Part shown: piece after piece, positions 32,986 to 42,242 of the stretch | How the letters are laid out: the number at the start of each line of letters is the position of its first letter | Numbering within the stretch: position 1 is the stretch's first letter | NCBI RefSeq assembly: GCF_016894445.1 | Contig: NZ_CP056775.1 | Coordinates: forward strand, 62,001 to 126,000 | Source of the DNA: Dyadobacter sandarakinus | GTDB lineage: Bacteria; Bacteroidota; Bacteroidia; Cytophagales; Spirosomataceae | Length of the DNA: 64,000 bases | Reading direction: 5' to 3' | Notes under the pieces: generated by a model | What the model saw: the letters and a program-made list of their open reading frames with translations, nothing else | Told to the model about the DNA's origin: nothing | Databases searched by the model: none | Position numbers and translations under genes: made by a program

Positions 32986-34104
32986 TTACTGTATTAAGCC
33001 AGATAATGATTCTTCATAAATCTGGTAGAATTGATTTTCTGCAATTTTCATATCAAACTCTTCGGCAAAGCGCTTCCACCGCAGCTTGTTTTCTTCACCG
33101 AGTAGTCCGGGATTTTTATAATATTTTTCAAATGCCTGCGCAAGTCCGGGAATATCGTCTACTACATTCTCGGGATCTATTTTGTTAATCAATTCCGTAA
33201 TGCCGCCACCGTCCCGGAATACCAGCACGGGTTTTCCCTGATGGAGGCATTCAATGGCAACAAGCCCGAATGATTCTGTTGTGGATGGGAAAACACAAAC
33301 ATTCATCACAGACTGGTAGTAGGTAACATTGGTGGTAAAACCCGTGAAAGTTACTTTGTCTTCAATCCCGAGACTTTTCACCAGTTCTACCAGATTAGCC
33401 ATTTCATTACCATCTCCCACCAGCAGCAGGTGCGCATTGTCTTTTCCTTTCTGGAAAATGTGAAATGCTTTTACCAGCAGATCAATGCGTTTCCAGTTGA
33501 TAAAGCGGGAGCTGGTACCGATAATGAATTTACTCCGGTCAATTTCAATGACAGGCTCGCTGGTAGCCGTAACCGAATCCTGATTTTCAAAAGTCACTCC
33601 GTTGTATACTACCTTACTTCTTGTATTAAGAATTCCGCGTTCGTTCCAGAATTTCTTGGTATAGTTGGAATTAAAGGTGACGAAATCAGCGTCTTTATTC
33701 AGGAAGTTTCTAAGCATTAAATGCCTGAAATAATCCGTCTTCTTTTTGGCTCTTCCAAATCCGTCAACGCTGTGCTGTGTGAAAACAATTTTTGATTTCA
33801 GCCTCGAAGCAAATAATTCGCGGGTAGGAATATAGGTATGGAAATGAAGTATATCGAAGCGCGATGCAATTTTGGCAAACCGCATATACTTCCTGATATC
33901 CGGATCAAATGCTTTGATATTAAAGAAATAACACTGTATGCCCATGGACAAAAACTTCTCCTTAAAATTACCCTCGGGGCGTGAGAAGAGAAGTGCTATT
34001 TCCAGATTCGGGTTGCTTTGCTGTACCCTTGCCAGATAATAAACGAAAGACTCAATTCCACCGATAGATGGGCTGTTGAGGACATGTAGTACGCGTATCT
34101 TCAT
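32986..34104 (-). CDS. Glycosyltransferase family 4
   Basis: 372 residues. N-terminal VLHVLNSPSIGGIESFVYYLA is a typical acceptor-side GT4 start; HFHTYIPTRELFASRL, YNGVTF, GTSSRFINWKRIDLLVKAF, LLLVGDGNEM and ESFGLVAIECLHQGKPVLVF show the GT-B donor domain with the EX7E motif. Cytoplasmic, membrane-associated transfer to the lipid-linked repeat unit is expected. It sits between the polymerase-like gene and the GDP-mannose-dehydrogenase-type gene. Confidence 0.88.
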   Translation of the reverse strand: MKIRVLHVLNSPSIGGIESFVYYLARVQQSNPNLEIALLFSRPEGNFKEKFLSMGIQCYFFNIKAFDPDIRKYMRFAKIASRFDILHFHTYIPTRELFASRLKSKIVFTQHSVDGFGRAKKKTDYFRHLMLRNFLNKDADFVTFNSNYTKKFWNERGILNTRSKVVYNGVTFENQDSVTATSEPVIEIDRSKFIIGTSSRFINWKRIDLLVKAFHIFQKGKDNAHLLLVGDGNEMANLVELVKSLGIEDKVTFTGFTTNVTYYQSVMNVCVFPSTTESFGLVAIECLHQGKPVLVFRDGGGITELINKIDPENVVDDIPGLAQAFEKYYKNPGLLGEENKLRWKRFAEEFDMKIAENQFYQIYEESLSGLIQ

Positions 34105-34137
34105 AGATTTTGTTAGTACCTCGACTATCGATCGTAA

Positions 34138-35394
34138 TTAAAATGGCATCGGTGCCGGTACCCGTGCGGCAACATTTGATTTGGGCTTGTTATTGGCTTT
34201 GTACCGGAGCAGGTTGTATTGCGTCAGACACAGGATTGTGATCGCGCTGATTACGGTTGTATTTACAGCCAGCGAGTTGTTGGACGACGCTGCGAGTAAA
34301 AAGCACCCGACAACAACAAGCCGGTCGTATTTTTTCAGCGGGAATGCCAGCCGGGCAATCTGGAATGTAAAAAGAATAAAGGAAATTCCAAGGTAAGCGG
34401 CAAAAATGACTCCGTACTTGAAAATCCAGATAATCCAGAAGTTTTCGATAATCTCGATTCCCCTGATGTACATCAGGTAATCAATCAGTTCCTGCTTGGT
34501 ACCCCAAATAATGTCTTCCAGTGATATGGACAGGAACATGCTGTACACATTGAATCTTACACCGGAACTGTTGTCATTGAAGCTACCTGCCGATACAATC
34601 CTGGCGCCCAGCGGGGTGTAAAGTACGATGTAAAATACACTCACAAACAGGATCACCAGCATGGCGATATTCTGGAACGAGAAGTTGATCTTGCCGCGTT
34701 CCATGAATTTAAGGCTGAGCAGTGTAATACCCATGCAATATGCCAACAGTCCCGAGCGTACTCCAAAGCTCGCCAATGCACCTACGGTAAGCCCGATAAT
34801 CACCATTCTTTTCAGAAAGGAATTCTCATAGGAATAGAAAAACCACGAGAAAAATATCAGGAACAGGGAGTTGTTCAGCGGGTGGCCCTGGAAAGCATTG
34901 GACCGGAAAAGTATTGCAGTTTCATTAATCGGAAACAGCTTAAAGTGTACAACGTGCTCTGCAATGGCAAGGAGACATTCAGCATAAAAGAAGAAGCGGA
35001 ACATGGACATGATTTTGGTCCATACTTCTACATTGATATGCTGTTTGTAATTAATAAACTGGAAATTATAAATGATCAGAACAGGACATACCAGTACATT
35101 GAACAAAAAGAGGTTTCCTTTGGAAGCTCCGAATGTGAGTGAATAGATCAGCACGACAAAAACTGCAATGCTGAAATTCTGGAACTTCTTTAATTCACCC
35201 AGCTTGTAGCTATATTTCAGGGCATTGTAACCTGTAAGGATGATAAGGAAATAGGAAACCGGATGGAACCGGAACAAGGCGCCGGCACCCGCTTCCCCGA
35301 TCGGGTAATGCAGCTTCAACAATACACCCGGCCCCACAAACAGGGAGAGGAATGTAACGATTGAAGGAAACCATCTTTTTTCGAGAAAAAACAT
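34138..35394 (-). CDS. Wzy/VpsF-like polysaccharide polymerase or ligase
   Basis: 418 residues with about ten hydrophobic membrane segments and a larger periplasmic loop (about 290-330). The motif FRSNAFQGHPLNN resembles the central RxxGxxxHPN-type site of O-antigen polymerase/VpsF-like proteins. Wzy joins undecaprenyl-linked repeat units at the periplasmic face of the inner membrane. It is the only polymerase candidate in the locus. Low sequence conservation of this family makes the call contextual. The last residues are basic and Pro/Ala-rich (NNKPKSNVAARVPAPMPF). Confidence 0.72.
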   Translation of the reverse strand: MFFLEKRWFPSIVTFLSLFVGPGVLLKLHYPIGEAGAGALFRFHPVSYFLIILTGYNALKYSYKLGELKKFQNFSIAVFVVLIYSLTFGASKGNLFLFNVLVCPVLIIYNFQFINYKQHINVEVWTKIMSMFRFFFYAECLLAIAEHVVHFKLFPINETAILFRSNAFQGHPLNNSLFLIFFSWFFYSYENSFLKRMVIIGLTVGALASFGVRSGLLAYCMGITLLSLKFMERGKINFSFQNIAMLVILFVSVFYIVLYTPLGARIVSAGSFNDNSSGVRFNVYSMFLSISLEDIIWGTKQELIDYLMYIRGIEIIENFWIIWIFKYGVIFAAYLGISFILFTFQIARLAFPLKKYDRLVVVGCFLLAASSNNSLAVNTTVISAITILCLTQYNLLRYKANNKPKSNVAARVPAPMPF

Positions 35395-35406
35395 GCGTGT
35401 GTATTT

Positions 35407-36510
35407 TTATATGATTTCGAGAAGTTGTTCGGCCCGGCGGTCGCTTGAATTTTCATACGCAAGCTCCTTTGCCCGTGCAGAAAAATCAGTTCCGTCTTTT
35501 AATTTCCGGATCACGTATTCCAGTCTTTCAATGAATTCTGCTGAACCTGTTACACCAAATGATGCTTCCCCAAGCGGTTCGTAATCATTGTGGTTTTTCT
35601 GGTAAACAACCGGCTTGCCAAGTGCCAGGTACTGGTACATTTTATTATGATGATGGTAAGAAGCATGTTCGCTGATGGCATCAATCATAATGCATATATC
35701 CCATTTTTTAACTTCGTCGGGCAACTGATTGTAATCAATATAGCCGTGGTATTCCACATTTGGCGCCTTGATTATCTTTTCCAGCATGGCCGACTCCTCC
35801 GAATTTTGAGGATATCTGTTTTTACCTGCAAGAACAAACCTGACGTCTGTCATGGTTGTGACCACATCGTACAACAAATGAATGTCCGTGGCTTCCATGA
35901 AATTACCTGCAAAACCAACAACTATTTCATTTGTTTTGCGTGGCTCCGGCTTACTTGTTGCCGCAGGTCCCCACACATCCAGGTCGACACAGTTGGGCCA
36001 GTAAACAATATTTTTATCCGTAATGGAAAAGTATTTCTGTACGTAAACATCGCGGAGCGCCATGCTGGTTGCCATGATCACATCCCCCATTTCAATCACC
36101 TTCCGGGTTTCTTCCAGTGTATTGCCCATGGTGTGATAAGCATCACTCAAAATGACAACTTTCTTTTTATCCTTGATAAATGGACCCACAATATAGTTGT
36201 GTGGTCTTGACAGGATTACGGTATCAAATTTGTTGAAATCAAATCCTGTCCGGAGTGTATTCAGCTTGAAATTAATGTAATTCAGGAAACCGATTTTCTT
36301 GATAACCGGGTAGGGCAGATAATAATAGAATGGTATGATTTCAAGGTGCTCACTCCTGAGGTCCAGCTTCGGGCCATTCCAGAATGATACCATAGAAATA
36401 CACTTCGTACCCGGCGCCAGTTTTGCAATGGATTCAAGCGTAGCTCTCCTAGTATAAGTCCGGAAATCAGACACATTGCAAAAGATCAGAATATTACGCG
36501 CTTGTTTCAT
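35407..36510 (-). CDS. Glycosyltransferase (GT4/GT1-type GT-B fold)
   Basis: 367 residues. It starts with NILIFCNVSDFRTYTRRATLE and has a C-terminal donor domain (VVGFAGNFMEATDIHLLYDV, VRFVLAGKNRYP, VEYHGYIDYNQLPDEV, KMYQYLALGKPVVYQKN). The overall wording is that of capsule/teichuronic-acid TuaH- or GumK-like enzymes, but the sub-family is not certain. GumK uses UDP-glucuronate, which the ugd gene of this locus would supply, so that donor is worth testing. It begins after a short gap behind the next gene on the same strand. Confidence 0.78.
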   Translation of the reverse strand: MKQARNILIFCNVSDFRTYTRRATLESIAKLAPGTKCISMVSFWNGPKLDLRSEHLEIIPFYYYLPYPVIKKIGFLNYINFKLNTLRTGFDFNKFDTVILSRPHNYIVGPFIKDKKKVVILSDAYHTMGNTLEETRKVIEMGDVIMATSMALRDVYVQKYFSITDKNIVYWPNCVDLDVWGPAATSKPEPRKTNEIVVGFAGNFMEATDIHLLYDVVTTMTDVRFVLAGKNRYPQNSEESAMLEKIIKAPNVEYHGYIDYNQLPDEVKKWDICIMIDAISEHASYHHHNKMYQYLALGKPVVYQKNHNDYEPLGEASFGVTGSAEFIERLEYVIRKLKDGTDFSARAKELAYENSSDRRAEQLLEII

Positions 36511-36568
36511 TTTAATGGATCCAGTGTCAAAGTACAGCCAAGTTCTTTTATTATTCAGCTGAGTAACC

Positions 36569-37444
36569 TTATTCTCTTCTTTTTTCCTGTTGTCCCCAGG
36601 AGATTTTCAATTTCTCGACGCTGCAAACGAGCGCAAGATAATATTTGATCGAGTATACGCTAACCTTCTGACTGAGTGAAAGCTCTTTCCCGTATTTTTC
36701 AAATTGTTTGGCAGCAATGCGCATCGGGGGTTTCATGCTGATAAGCAGGTCAATAAATGCCGATTTTTTGGTTACGACATCACCTCCTACCACACGCTTT
36801 GTTTTTTTAACCAGGTCGGACATGCGATGACGGGCCGGGTGGCGGATCGCTACATTTTCGCCAAAAATAATTTTAAATCCGGCCTGCTCGGCACGTTTGG
36901 ACCATTCATAATCGCCCCCGGACAGGAGCGTATTATTGAAATTGCCGACCGCATCAAAGACCGACTTGTAGGCAAACATATTTCCGGTAACACTCAGTCC
37001 CGATTTTGCGATATCTTCCTGCTTGAAGGCATATACCTTTTCATAAAGCTCGGCAGGAGTAGGATGATTGGATTTGTAAAAAATATCAATCTTCCCTGCA
37101 ATTCTGCTGATGTTTTTATTTGATTCAAGAAGCGTAACTGCATTTTTGATCCAGTCAGCGGACGGAATGCAATCCGAATCGGTAAAGGCGAGAATCGTAC
37201 CCTGTGCCCTGCCGATCCCTTTATTCCTGGCAGCATAGGAACCCGGTTCTTCTTCGTCCAACAAAATGCAATTTTGCGGTACAACAAAGTTTGCCGGCTT
37301 CTTATCGGCTGGATTATTATTGATAACTATTATTTCAAACCGGTCGGCCGGAAAGCTCTGTTCCTTCAATGCATCCAGGCAAAGCGCCAGGCGCTTCCAG
37401 TCATTGTATGTTGGGATGATAACAGATACCAGCACGTTGTTCAT
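36569..37444 (-). CDS. Glycosyltransferase family 2
   Basis: 291 residues from ATG 37444 (MNNVLVSV); a TTG two codons upstream is possible. GT-A signatures: VSVIIPTYNDWKRLALCLDAL, FEIIVINNNP, GSYAARNKGIGRAQG and AFTDSDC (DXD-like). The second half has GGDYEWSKRAEQAGFKI and a basic C-terminal tail likely to lie on the membrane. It is the downstream one of two adjacent family 2 enzymes, which may add different sugars in sequence. Confidence 0.87.
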   Translation of the reverse strand: MNNVLVSVIIPTYNDWKRLALCLDALKEQSFPADRFEIIVINNNPADKKPANFVVPQNCILLDEEEPGSYAARNKGIGRAQGTILAFTDSDCIPSADWIKNAVTLLESNKNISRIAGKIDIFYKSNHPTPAELYEKVYAFKQEDIAKSGLSVTGNMFAYKSVFDAVGNFNNTLLSGGDYEWSKRAEQAGFKIIFGENVAIRHPARHRMSDLVKKTKRVVGGDVVTKKSAFIDLLISMKPPMRIAAKQFEKYGKELSLSQKVSVYSIKYYLALVCSVEKLKISWGQQEKRRE

Positions 37445-37515
37445 AATCAATTTAGCTGTTAGGGATGGATCAGCCTGATCCTGGTTATTATTTATTTGAG
37501 CGGCGGGATGGCTTG

Positions 37516-38433
37516 TCAGCTTCCGATTACCGATTTAATTCCGCGGACAATTGACTTCCGGCTGGTTTTTACAAAATGATCCAGTTTCCATTGCATTGGA
37601 AAATCCAGCGAAGCGCCATCAAGACGGGTTTTCCGGTACTCTGCAATGTCAATTTTATTACCTGTCAATTCCAGGAAAATATACCTGTAAATCAGGTTTT
37701 TCCGCGCCTCGGTTAATTGACTGATTTGTTTAAGATGCTGCTCAATCTGCAACCTCAGCTTAACACGGTTATCAATGATGCCGAGCATCTTGTTTTTATC
37801 CGGGTTTTTTGAAATACCACTGTCCGTTTTGTGGATCAAAGTATTTTCAGCCGGATCAAAAATCACTTTTGCCCCGTTTTTCAACAAGCGGAACATCATA
37901 TCATATTCCTGCGAGGAGGTAAGGTTTTCATCCCATCCCTGAATATGATCCAGCCGGCTTTTCCGCCAGAGTATCGCGGTAGTAATGCCAAGATGCGACG
38001 TGATCAGCCCGGACCATACATCCTCCGTATTCAGGGGTCTCCGGGTTTGTGCCAGTACGCCGTTTTTCAGTTCAATCAGGTTTGCATTCCCGATCACACA
38101 ATCTGCCTGCTGCGTTTCTCCGAGCTCCACCTGCACTTTCAGCTTGTCGGGCAGGAGTTCGTCATCGGCATCCAGGTACTGCACCCACTCGCCTTTGGCA
38201 GCCCGAAGACCTTTGTTGCGGGCAGCAGGAGCGCCTTTTTTGAATTCCTGGTATACCTGTACCTTGTCGGGGTAGGTACTTGCAATTTTTTCAAGGACCA
38301 ACTGGGTTCCGTCTGTTGAATTATTGTTAACCAGTATCAATTCCCAGTCAGTGTAGGTTTGGCCCAGCACGCTATTTACGGCCCTTTCTACAAAATGCTC
38401 GCAATTGTAACACGGTACAATAATCGAAACCAT
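37516..38433 (-). CDS. Glycosyltransferase family 2
   Basis: 305 residues. GT-A signatures: MVSIIVPCYNCEHFVERAVNSVLGQTY, WELILVNNNSTDGT, GAPAARNKGLRAAKGEW and QYLDADDEL (DXD). The later part SSQEYDMMFRLLKNGAKVIF fits the family. It is upstream of the other GT2 and downstream of the pyruvyl transferase in the same operon. Donor and acceptor are unknown. Confidence 0.88.
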   Translation of the reverse strand: MVSIIVPCYNCEHFVERAVNSVLGQTYTDWELILVNNNSTDGTQLVLEKIASTYPDKVQVYQEFKKGAPAARNKGLRAAKGEWVQYLDADDELLPDKLKVQVELGETQQADCVIGNANLIELKNGVLAQTRRPLNTEDVWSGLITSHLGITTAILWRKSRLDHIQGWDENLTSSQEYDMMFRLLKNGAKVIFDPAENTLIHKTDSGISKNPDKNKMLGIIDNRVKLRLQIEQHLKQISQLTEARKNLIYRYIFLELTGNKIDIAEYRKTRLDGASLDFPMQWKLDHFVKTSRKSIVRGIKSVIGS

Positions 38434-38463
38434 AGTTGTTGTCTGTTTGATAAAATGCTTCCG

Positions 38464-39582
38464 CTACCGGAATACTGTACTTAGTTTTTCTTCTATAACC
38501 TGCTTGTTGGCAGCCTGGATTTTCTTGAACTCACCCATTACCGCCTCACGCTTTTCAAAGTTCCGTACAATCTGCCGGCCATTTTCTTCAGCGCTTGATT
38601 TAATATCGAGAATCAGGTCACTCAGGTTGTTATCATTGAAAATGCTGGTGATCTTTTTGTTATCCACTACATCCACCAGCGGGAACGAGAGCGCTCCGCA
38701 TTTAAGTGCGAGCAGCAATACGTGCAGCCGGTTACTGATGATAAACTTGGCATTTCCATATATTTCATTGGCCTGGCTCAGCGTCAGCATAGTATCAATC
38801 AGCTCAGCATTAAACTCGCTTTTCAGGCTTTCGTAAATTTCAGCACTTGCTTCGCGGTCGTATTTCACCTGGTGCACGAGCACGATCTTGGTATTTTGCT
38901 GTCCCGAAAGAACGAGTATCTCGCGGATGCGGGTTAGCAGCGGTCTCAGGTACGTCGAATCGTGGATGCGGCCGTATGCATTGGACCGCATGCTGATGAC
39001 GATATAATCTCCATTCGCTTTTTGCTGACGCTCCGGCGAGTAAGCCCAGGCGAGGTCAGGAAAATACAGGGGATTTTTGAAGTTATATTTTTTGGCAATT
39101 TTCAGCGACTCATTGTCCCGTACGGCATAGTAGTGGTACGCCTTGGATCCGAAAGACTCCGCCCAGCCATTGTAATCATCAAAAGGGCCGATCGAAAAAC
39201 CAATGCGTACGATACGGCAGCCCATCATTTTGAGCAGGTACATTTTTGCATTGATCTTGAAATTCGAAACAGCCACGTCAAAACCTTTACGGGAAGTATG
39301 TCCCGGCTGGATGGCCAGGTAGTACTGGTTTTTCTTCGACGAAAATAGTTGCTTTACCAGCAGTGACGACAGTGTTTTCAGCAGCGGCTTGCCCGAGAAT
39401 TTGGACAAGCGCAGATCGGATTTCGACCGGCTGATTTCGTCCACAAACCAGCCCGGAGCCGAAAGGTCGTCCACGACGATCTGACCATAAGGTCTCAGCA
39501 AATCCACTTCAACAAGGTTGATCAGGAGGTCACCGATGTTTTCCGTTTGTCGTGCCGGTTTGAAAAAAATGATATTGTTCAC
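38464..39582 (-). CDS. Polysaccharide pyruvyl transferase family protein
   Basis: 372 residues beginning with GTG (39582). The GTG overlaps the stop of the flippase gene as GTGA, which predicts translational coupling. The pyruvyl transferase family is shown by NIGDLLINLVEVDLL, RDNESLKIAKKY, FPDLAWAY, VISMRSNAYG and late FIISNRLHVLLLALKCG with the conserved Arg-His. It should add a pyruvate ketal from phosphoenolpyruvate to the repeat unit in the cytoplasm. It has no signal peptide, unlike the relative at 13548. Pyruvyl groups give negative charge to EPS. Confidence 0.85.
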   Translation of the reverse strand: MNNIIFFKPARQTENIGDLLINLVEVDLLRPYGQIVVDDLSAPGWFVDEISRSKSDLRLSKFSGKPLLKTLSSLLVKQLFSSKKNQYYLAIQPGHTSRKGFDVAVSNFKINAKMYLLKMMGCRIVRIGFSIGPFDDYNGWAESFGSKAYHYYAVRDNESLKIAKKYNFKNPLYFPDLAWAYSPERQQKANGDYIVISMRSNAYGRIHDSTYLRPLLTRIREILVLSGQQNTKIVLVHQVKYDREASAEIYESLKSEFNAELIDTMLTLSQANEIYGNAKFIISNRLHVLLLALKCGALSFPLVDVVDNKKITSIFNDNNLSDLILDIKSSAEENGRQIVRNFEKREAVMGEFKKIQAANKQVIEEKLSTVFR

Positions 39583-41099
39583 TTCTTTTTAGTTTTTTTA
39601 AGGATTGTACTGAGTATCATTTTCCGTTCGGACTGGGTGAGCAGCAGGAATGAAACCCCTGCAAAAATGCAGAACAGAATGCCACTGTGAATGATCAGCT
39701 GCGGCCAGTTGGAGATCGTAAAATAATCGAAATAATAGAAGGCCCCGAAGACAGACATTGCCAGTAAAACCAGGGTGCTCAATGACGCTCTGAAAAAGGT
39801 TGTCCTTTTGATTCCCATATTGCCGGCCACATATATCGGCATGAAAATGAAGTTTTTAAACGTGAGTACAATGCCGCTCGCTACGGCCACCCCGTACAAT
39901 TTCAGATCTGTTTCTTTCACCAGGAATATGGCCAGACCCAGGTTGCAGGCGCCCATAAACAGGGTGTAAATTCCGGGCGTACGCAGCTTGTTATAAGCAC
40001 GGTTCAGTGAAAACAGCGGAAGAACGCCCAGGTTGATCGGTAGCGGAAGGAGTGCAATCATAAACAACCATTTAAGGTTGCTGAAATCTTTTCCCATCCA
40101 TATTGAAAAGAGGGCAGGGGAGATAATGCAAAGTACACCTACGATACAGCCGATAAAAAGGGACAATGCTTTGTTGGAAAGCTTTGTCAGGCGGATCATC
40201 TGATCAAATTCCTTTTTAGCGTACAGGTTCAGGATCAATGGTCCGAGTGCACCGGAAAGTGCAATGGCAAGGGTACGGATAATGTGGCTCCATTGCAGGA
40301 TCAGGCCATATTGCCCGGCTGCTACGTTACCCAGTGTTTTGTTGATGACCAGCAGGTCGATCTGAAGAAAAAGGATACTTCCCAGCTGGATCACGATCAG
40401 CCACCAGCCCATCGACAGCATTTCGCTGAGAACCGATCTATCAAAAAGCTTGAAATTAATCTTGATGTCAGGAGTGAATTTCCTGAAAAGATAAAAGCTG
40501 TAAGAACTGGATATTACGCTGGCAATCAGGATAGAAGTACCGTAACCGCCCAGTGATACGCGGATCAGAAGAAAAATCACGAAGATCAGGATCACACGCA
40601 TGTAGGTGTTGATCACCGATACCCTGTTGACCAGGTCAAGCCGGTTGGCAACATAAGCCGACGAGTTGAACACCGAAGTAAATGCAGACATGATAAAGCC
40701 GACGCTCACACAGGTGAAAAGGATCGAAACATCATGTTCAAGCCCGGCCGGTACAGAGATAAATGAGCTTACATTCCACGCAAAAATAAAGAGGAAAGGA
40801 GCCAGCAGCGAGAGCAGGACGGCCAGGGAAGTGAAGGCTGTATTCCAGGTCTTGTTTGCGGCTTCAAAATTTTGATTGTTGATGTCAAGGGCAAGAAAGC
40901 GGGAAAGGGAACTGTTGATCGCCACGGTTACGATGGCTGCATAACCTACCATCGAGGTAGATAGCGGGATCAAACCATAGGCACCAATGCCCAGGCTTTT
41001 CACCAGGAAAGGTGGCAGCCAGAAACTGATGATCCCATTCAGAACAAACAGGACCACATTGGAAATGAGGTTTTTCTTTAAAGCTACGGCGGTATTCAT
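39579..41099 (-). CDS. wzx: Oligosaccharide flippase (Wzx/MATE-like)
   Basis: 506 residues with about 12-14 hydrophobic segments and the polysaccharide-biosynthesis-protein fold: FVLNGIISFWLPPFLVKSLGIGAYGL near the N-terminus and QYGLILQWSHIIRTLAIALSGALGPLI in the middle. Wzx proteins flip undecaprenyl-linked repeat units across the inner membrane. It is the first gene of the glycosyltransferase operon and begins after the terminator that ends the ugd-manC unit. Its upstream DNA carries TGAGCTTATTT (plus strand 41132-41142), also found upstream of wcaJ. The 4-base overlap with the pyruvyl transferase links their translation. Confidence 0.85.
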   Translation of the reverse strand: MNTAVALKKNLISNVVLFVLNGIISFWLPPFLVKSLGIGAYGLIPLSTSMVGYAAIVTVAINSSLSRFLALDINNQNFEAANKTWNTAFTSLAVLLSLLAPFLFIFAWNVSSFISVPAGLEHDVSILFTCVSVGFIMSAFTSVFNSSAYVANRLDLVNRVSVINTYMRVILIFVIFLLIRVSLGGYGTSILIASVISSSYSFYLFRKFTPDIKINFKLFDRSVLSEMLSMGWWLIVIQLGSILFLQIDLLVINKTLGNVAAGQYGLILQWSHIIRTLAIALSGALGPLILNLYAKKEFDQMIRLTKLSNKALSLFIGCIVGVLCIISPALFSIWMGKDFSNLKWLFMIALLPLPINLGVLPLFSLNRAYNKLRTPGIYTLFMGACNLGLAIFLVKETDLKLYGVAVASGIVLTFKNFIFMPIYVAGNMGIKRTTFFRASLSTLVLLAMSVFGAFYYFDYFTISNWPQLIIHSGILFCIFAGVSFLLLTQSERKMILSTILKKTKKK

Positions 41100-41151
41100 T
41101 GGAATTTTAGTTGGAGGATGCGTCAGTGCGCTGAGCTTATTTTCAAGATTT

Positions 41152-41190
41152 GTAAAAAAAGCTCAACCGCAATCATTCAGGATTGAGCCT
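41152..41190 (-). terminator. Terminator between manC and wzx
   Basis: On the minus strand GGCTCAA and TTGAGCT pair around a partly complementary loop, followed by TTTTTTT. It starts 6 bases after the manC stop and splits the locus into transcription units. Confidence 0.75.
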
Positions 41191-41195
41191 TTTTG

Positions 41196-42200
41196 TCATT
41201 GAACCAACTCGGGTCTTTCTTTTTCCAGCCGCTCATAGATTTTCTTTACATCCTGAGAGCTGCCTTTATCAAGTACAAGGATCGCGTCGCTGGTTTCTAC
41301 CAGCACAACATTGTCAACACCCAGGAACTCCACATGTTTGGTTGAGCCTACCACGCAGTTGTTGCTGATAAACCGGTGGTTTTCTCCCTGTGTTTCCCAA
41401 TGTTCCCAGATCGACTCAAATGAACCAAGGTCTGACCAGCCGAAGTCGGCTTTCACTACCTTGATCTTTTCGGAGCGCTCCATCACGGCATAGTCAATGC
41501 TTTTGGAAGGAATCTGCATCGTCAGGCCATCGGGTAACAATGAGTCTCTCCGGTTGCAGTATGCTTCGTAGGAGGTCTGGAAAATGTCGGGTTCAAAGGC
41601 ATTCAGTTCTTCCAGATAAGTACCTGCCTGAAAGCAGAACATGCCGCTGTTCCATAAAAAATTACCAGATTCCATGAAGAACCTGGCAGTAAGTGCATCC
41701 GGCTTTTCGCGGAAAGAGCGCACTGAATTTTCTTCAAATTCAATGTACCCATATCCGGTTTCGGGCTTCGTCGGATTGATTCCGAAGGTCACCAGGTAAC
41801 CTTCGGAAGCAAATCTGACAGCCTCGGAAATAGACCGGGCATATGCAATTTCATTGGTAATAATATGGTCCGATGGTGTAACCAGCAGTACGTCATCCGG
41901 AGCCACTGCGAATGCTGCAAATGCAATTGCAGCCGCGGTGTTCCTGGGCGCAGCCTCGATGATTTCCTCATAGTGGCCGATATCTGCTCTGAACATATCT
42001 GCCTGTGACAGCAAATAGTTATCCTTGTTGCCCACCACCAAGGTCTGACTGACAAAGTTCTTGTTCCTTTCTGCGGTCATCTGGAACAGAGACTTGTCAC
42101 CAAACATCGGAATGTATTGCTTGGGCATGGACTTACGGGATACGGGCCACAATCGGCTGCCTACGCCCCCGGATAGAATGACATGTACGATTGTTGACAT
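41196..42200 (-). CDS. manC: Mannose-1-phosphate guanylyltransferase
   Basis: 334 residues from ATG 42200 (MSTIVHVILSGG). The nucleotidyltransferase signature LSGGVGSRLWPVSRKSMPKQYI and later DVLLVTPSDHII, GYGYIEF, FREKP and WNSGMFCF are those of mannose-1-phosphate guanylyltransferases. It makes GDP-mannose from mannose 1-phosphate and GTP. The length (334) is that of single-domain enzymes; the phosphomannose isomerase domain of bifunctional forms is missing. It follows ugd by 42 bases in one operon and ends at a terminator. GDP-mannose would feed mannosyltransferases and the dehydrogenase at 31639. Confidence 0.9.
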   Translation of the reverse strand: MSTIVHVILSGGVGSRLWPVSRKSMPKQYIPMFGDKSLFQMTAERNKNFVSQTLVVGNKDNYLLSQADMFRADIGHYEEIIEAAPRNTAAAIAFAAFAVAPDDVLLVTPSDHIITNEIAYARSISEAVRFASEGYLVTFGINPTKPETGYGYIEFEENSVRSFREKPDALTARFFMESGNFLWNSGMFCFQAGTYLEELNAFEPDIFQTSYEAYCNRRDSLLPDGLTMQIPSKSIDYAVMERSEKIKVVKADFGWSDLGSFESIWEHWETQGENHRFISNNCVVGSTKHVEFLGVDNVVLVETSDAILVLDKGSSQDVKKIYERLEKERPELVQ

Positions 42201-42242
42201 AGGAATGCCGGTAGCAGTTACAGATCCATCAGTTTTTGCCAA

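Noticed and set aside
38464..39582. Frameshift or gene-fusion suspicion at the wzx/pyruvyl transferase overlap
   Set aside because: The 4-base GTGA overlap is a normal translational coupling arrangement and both proteins are full length.
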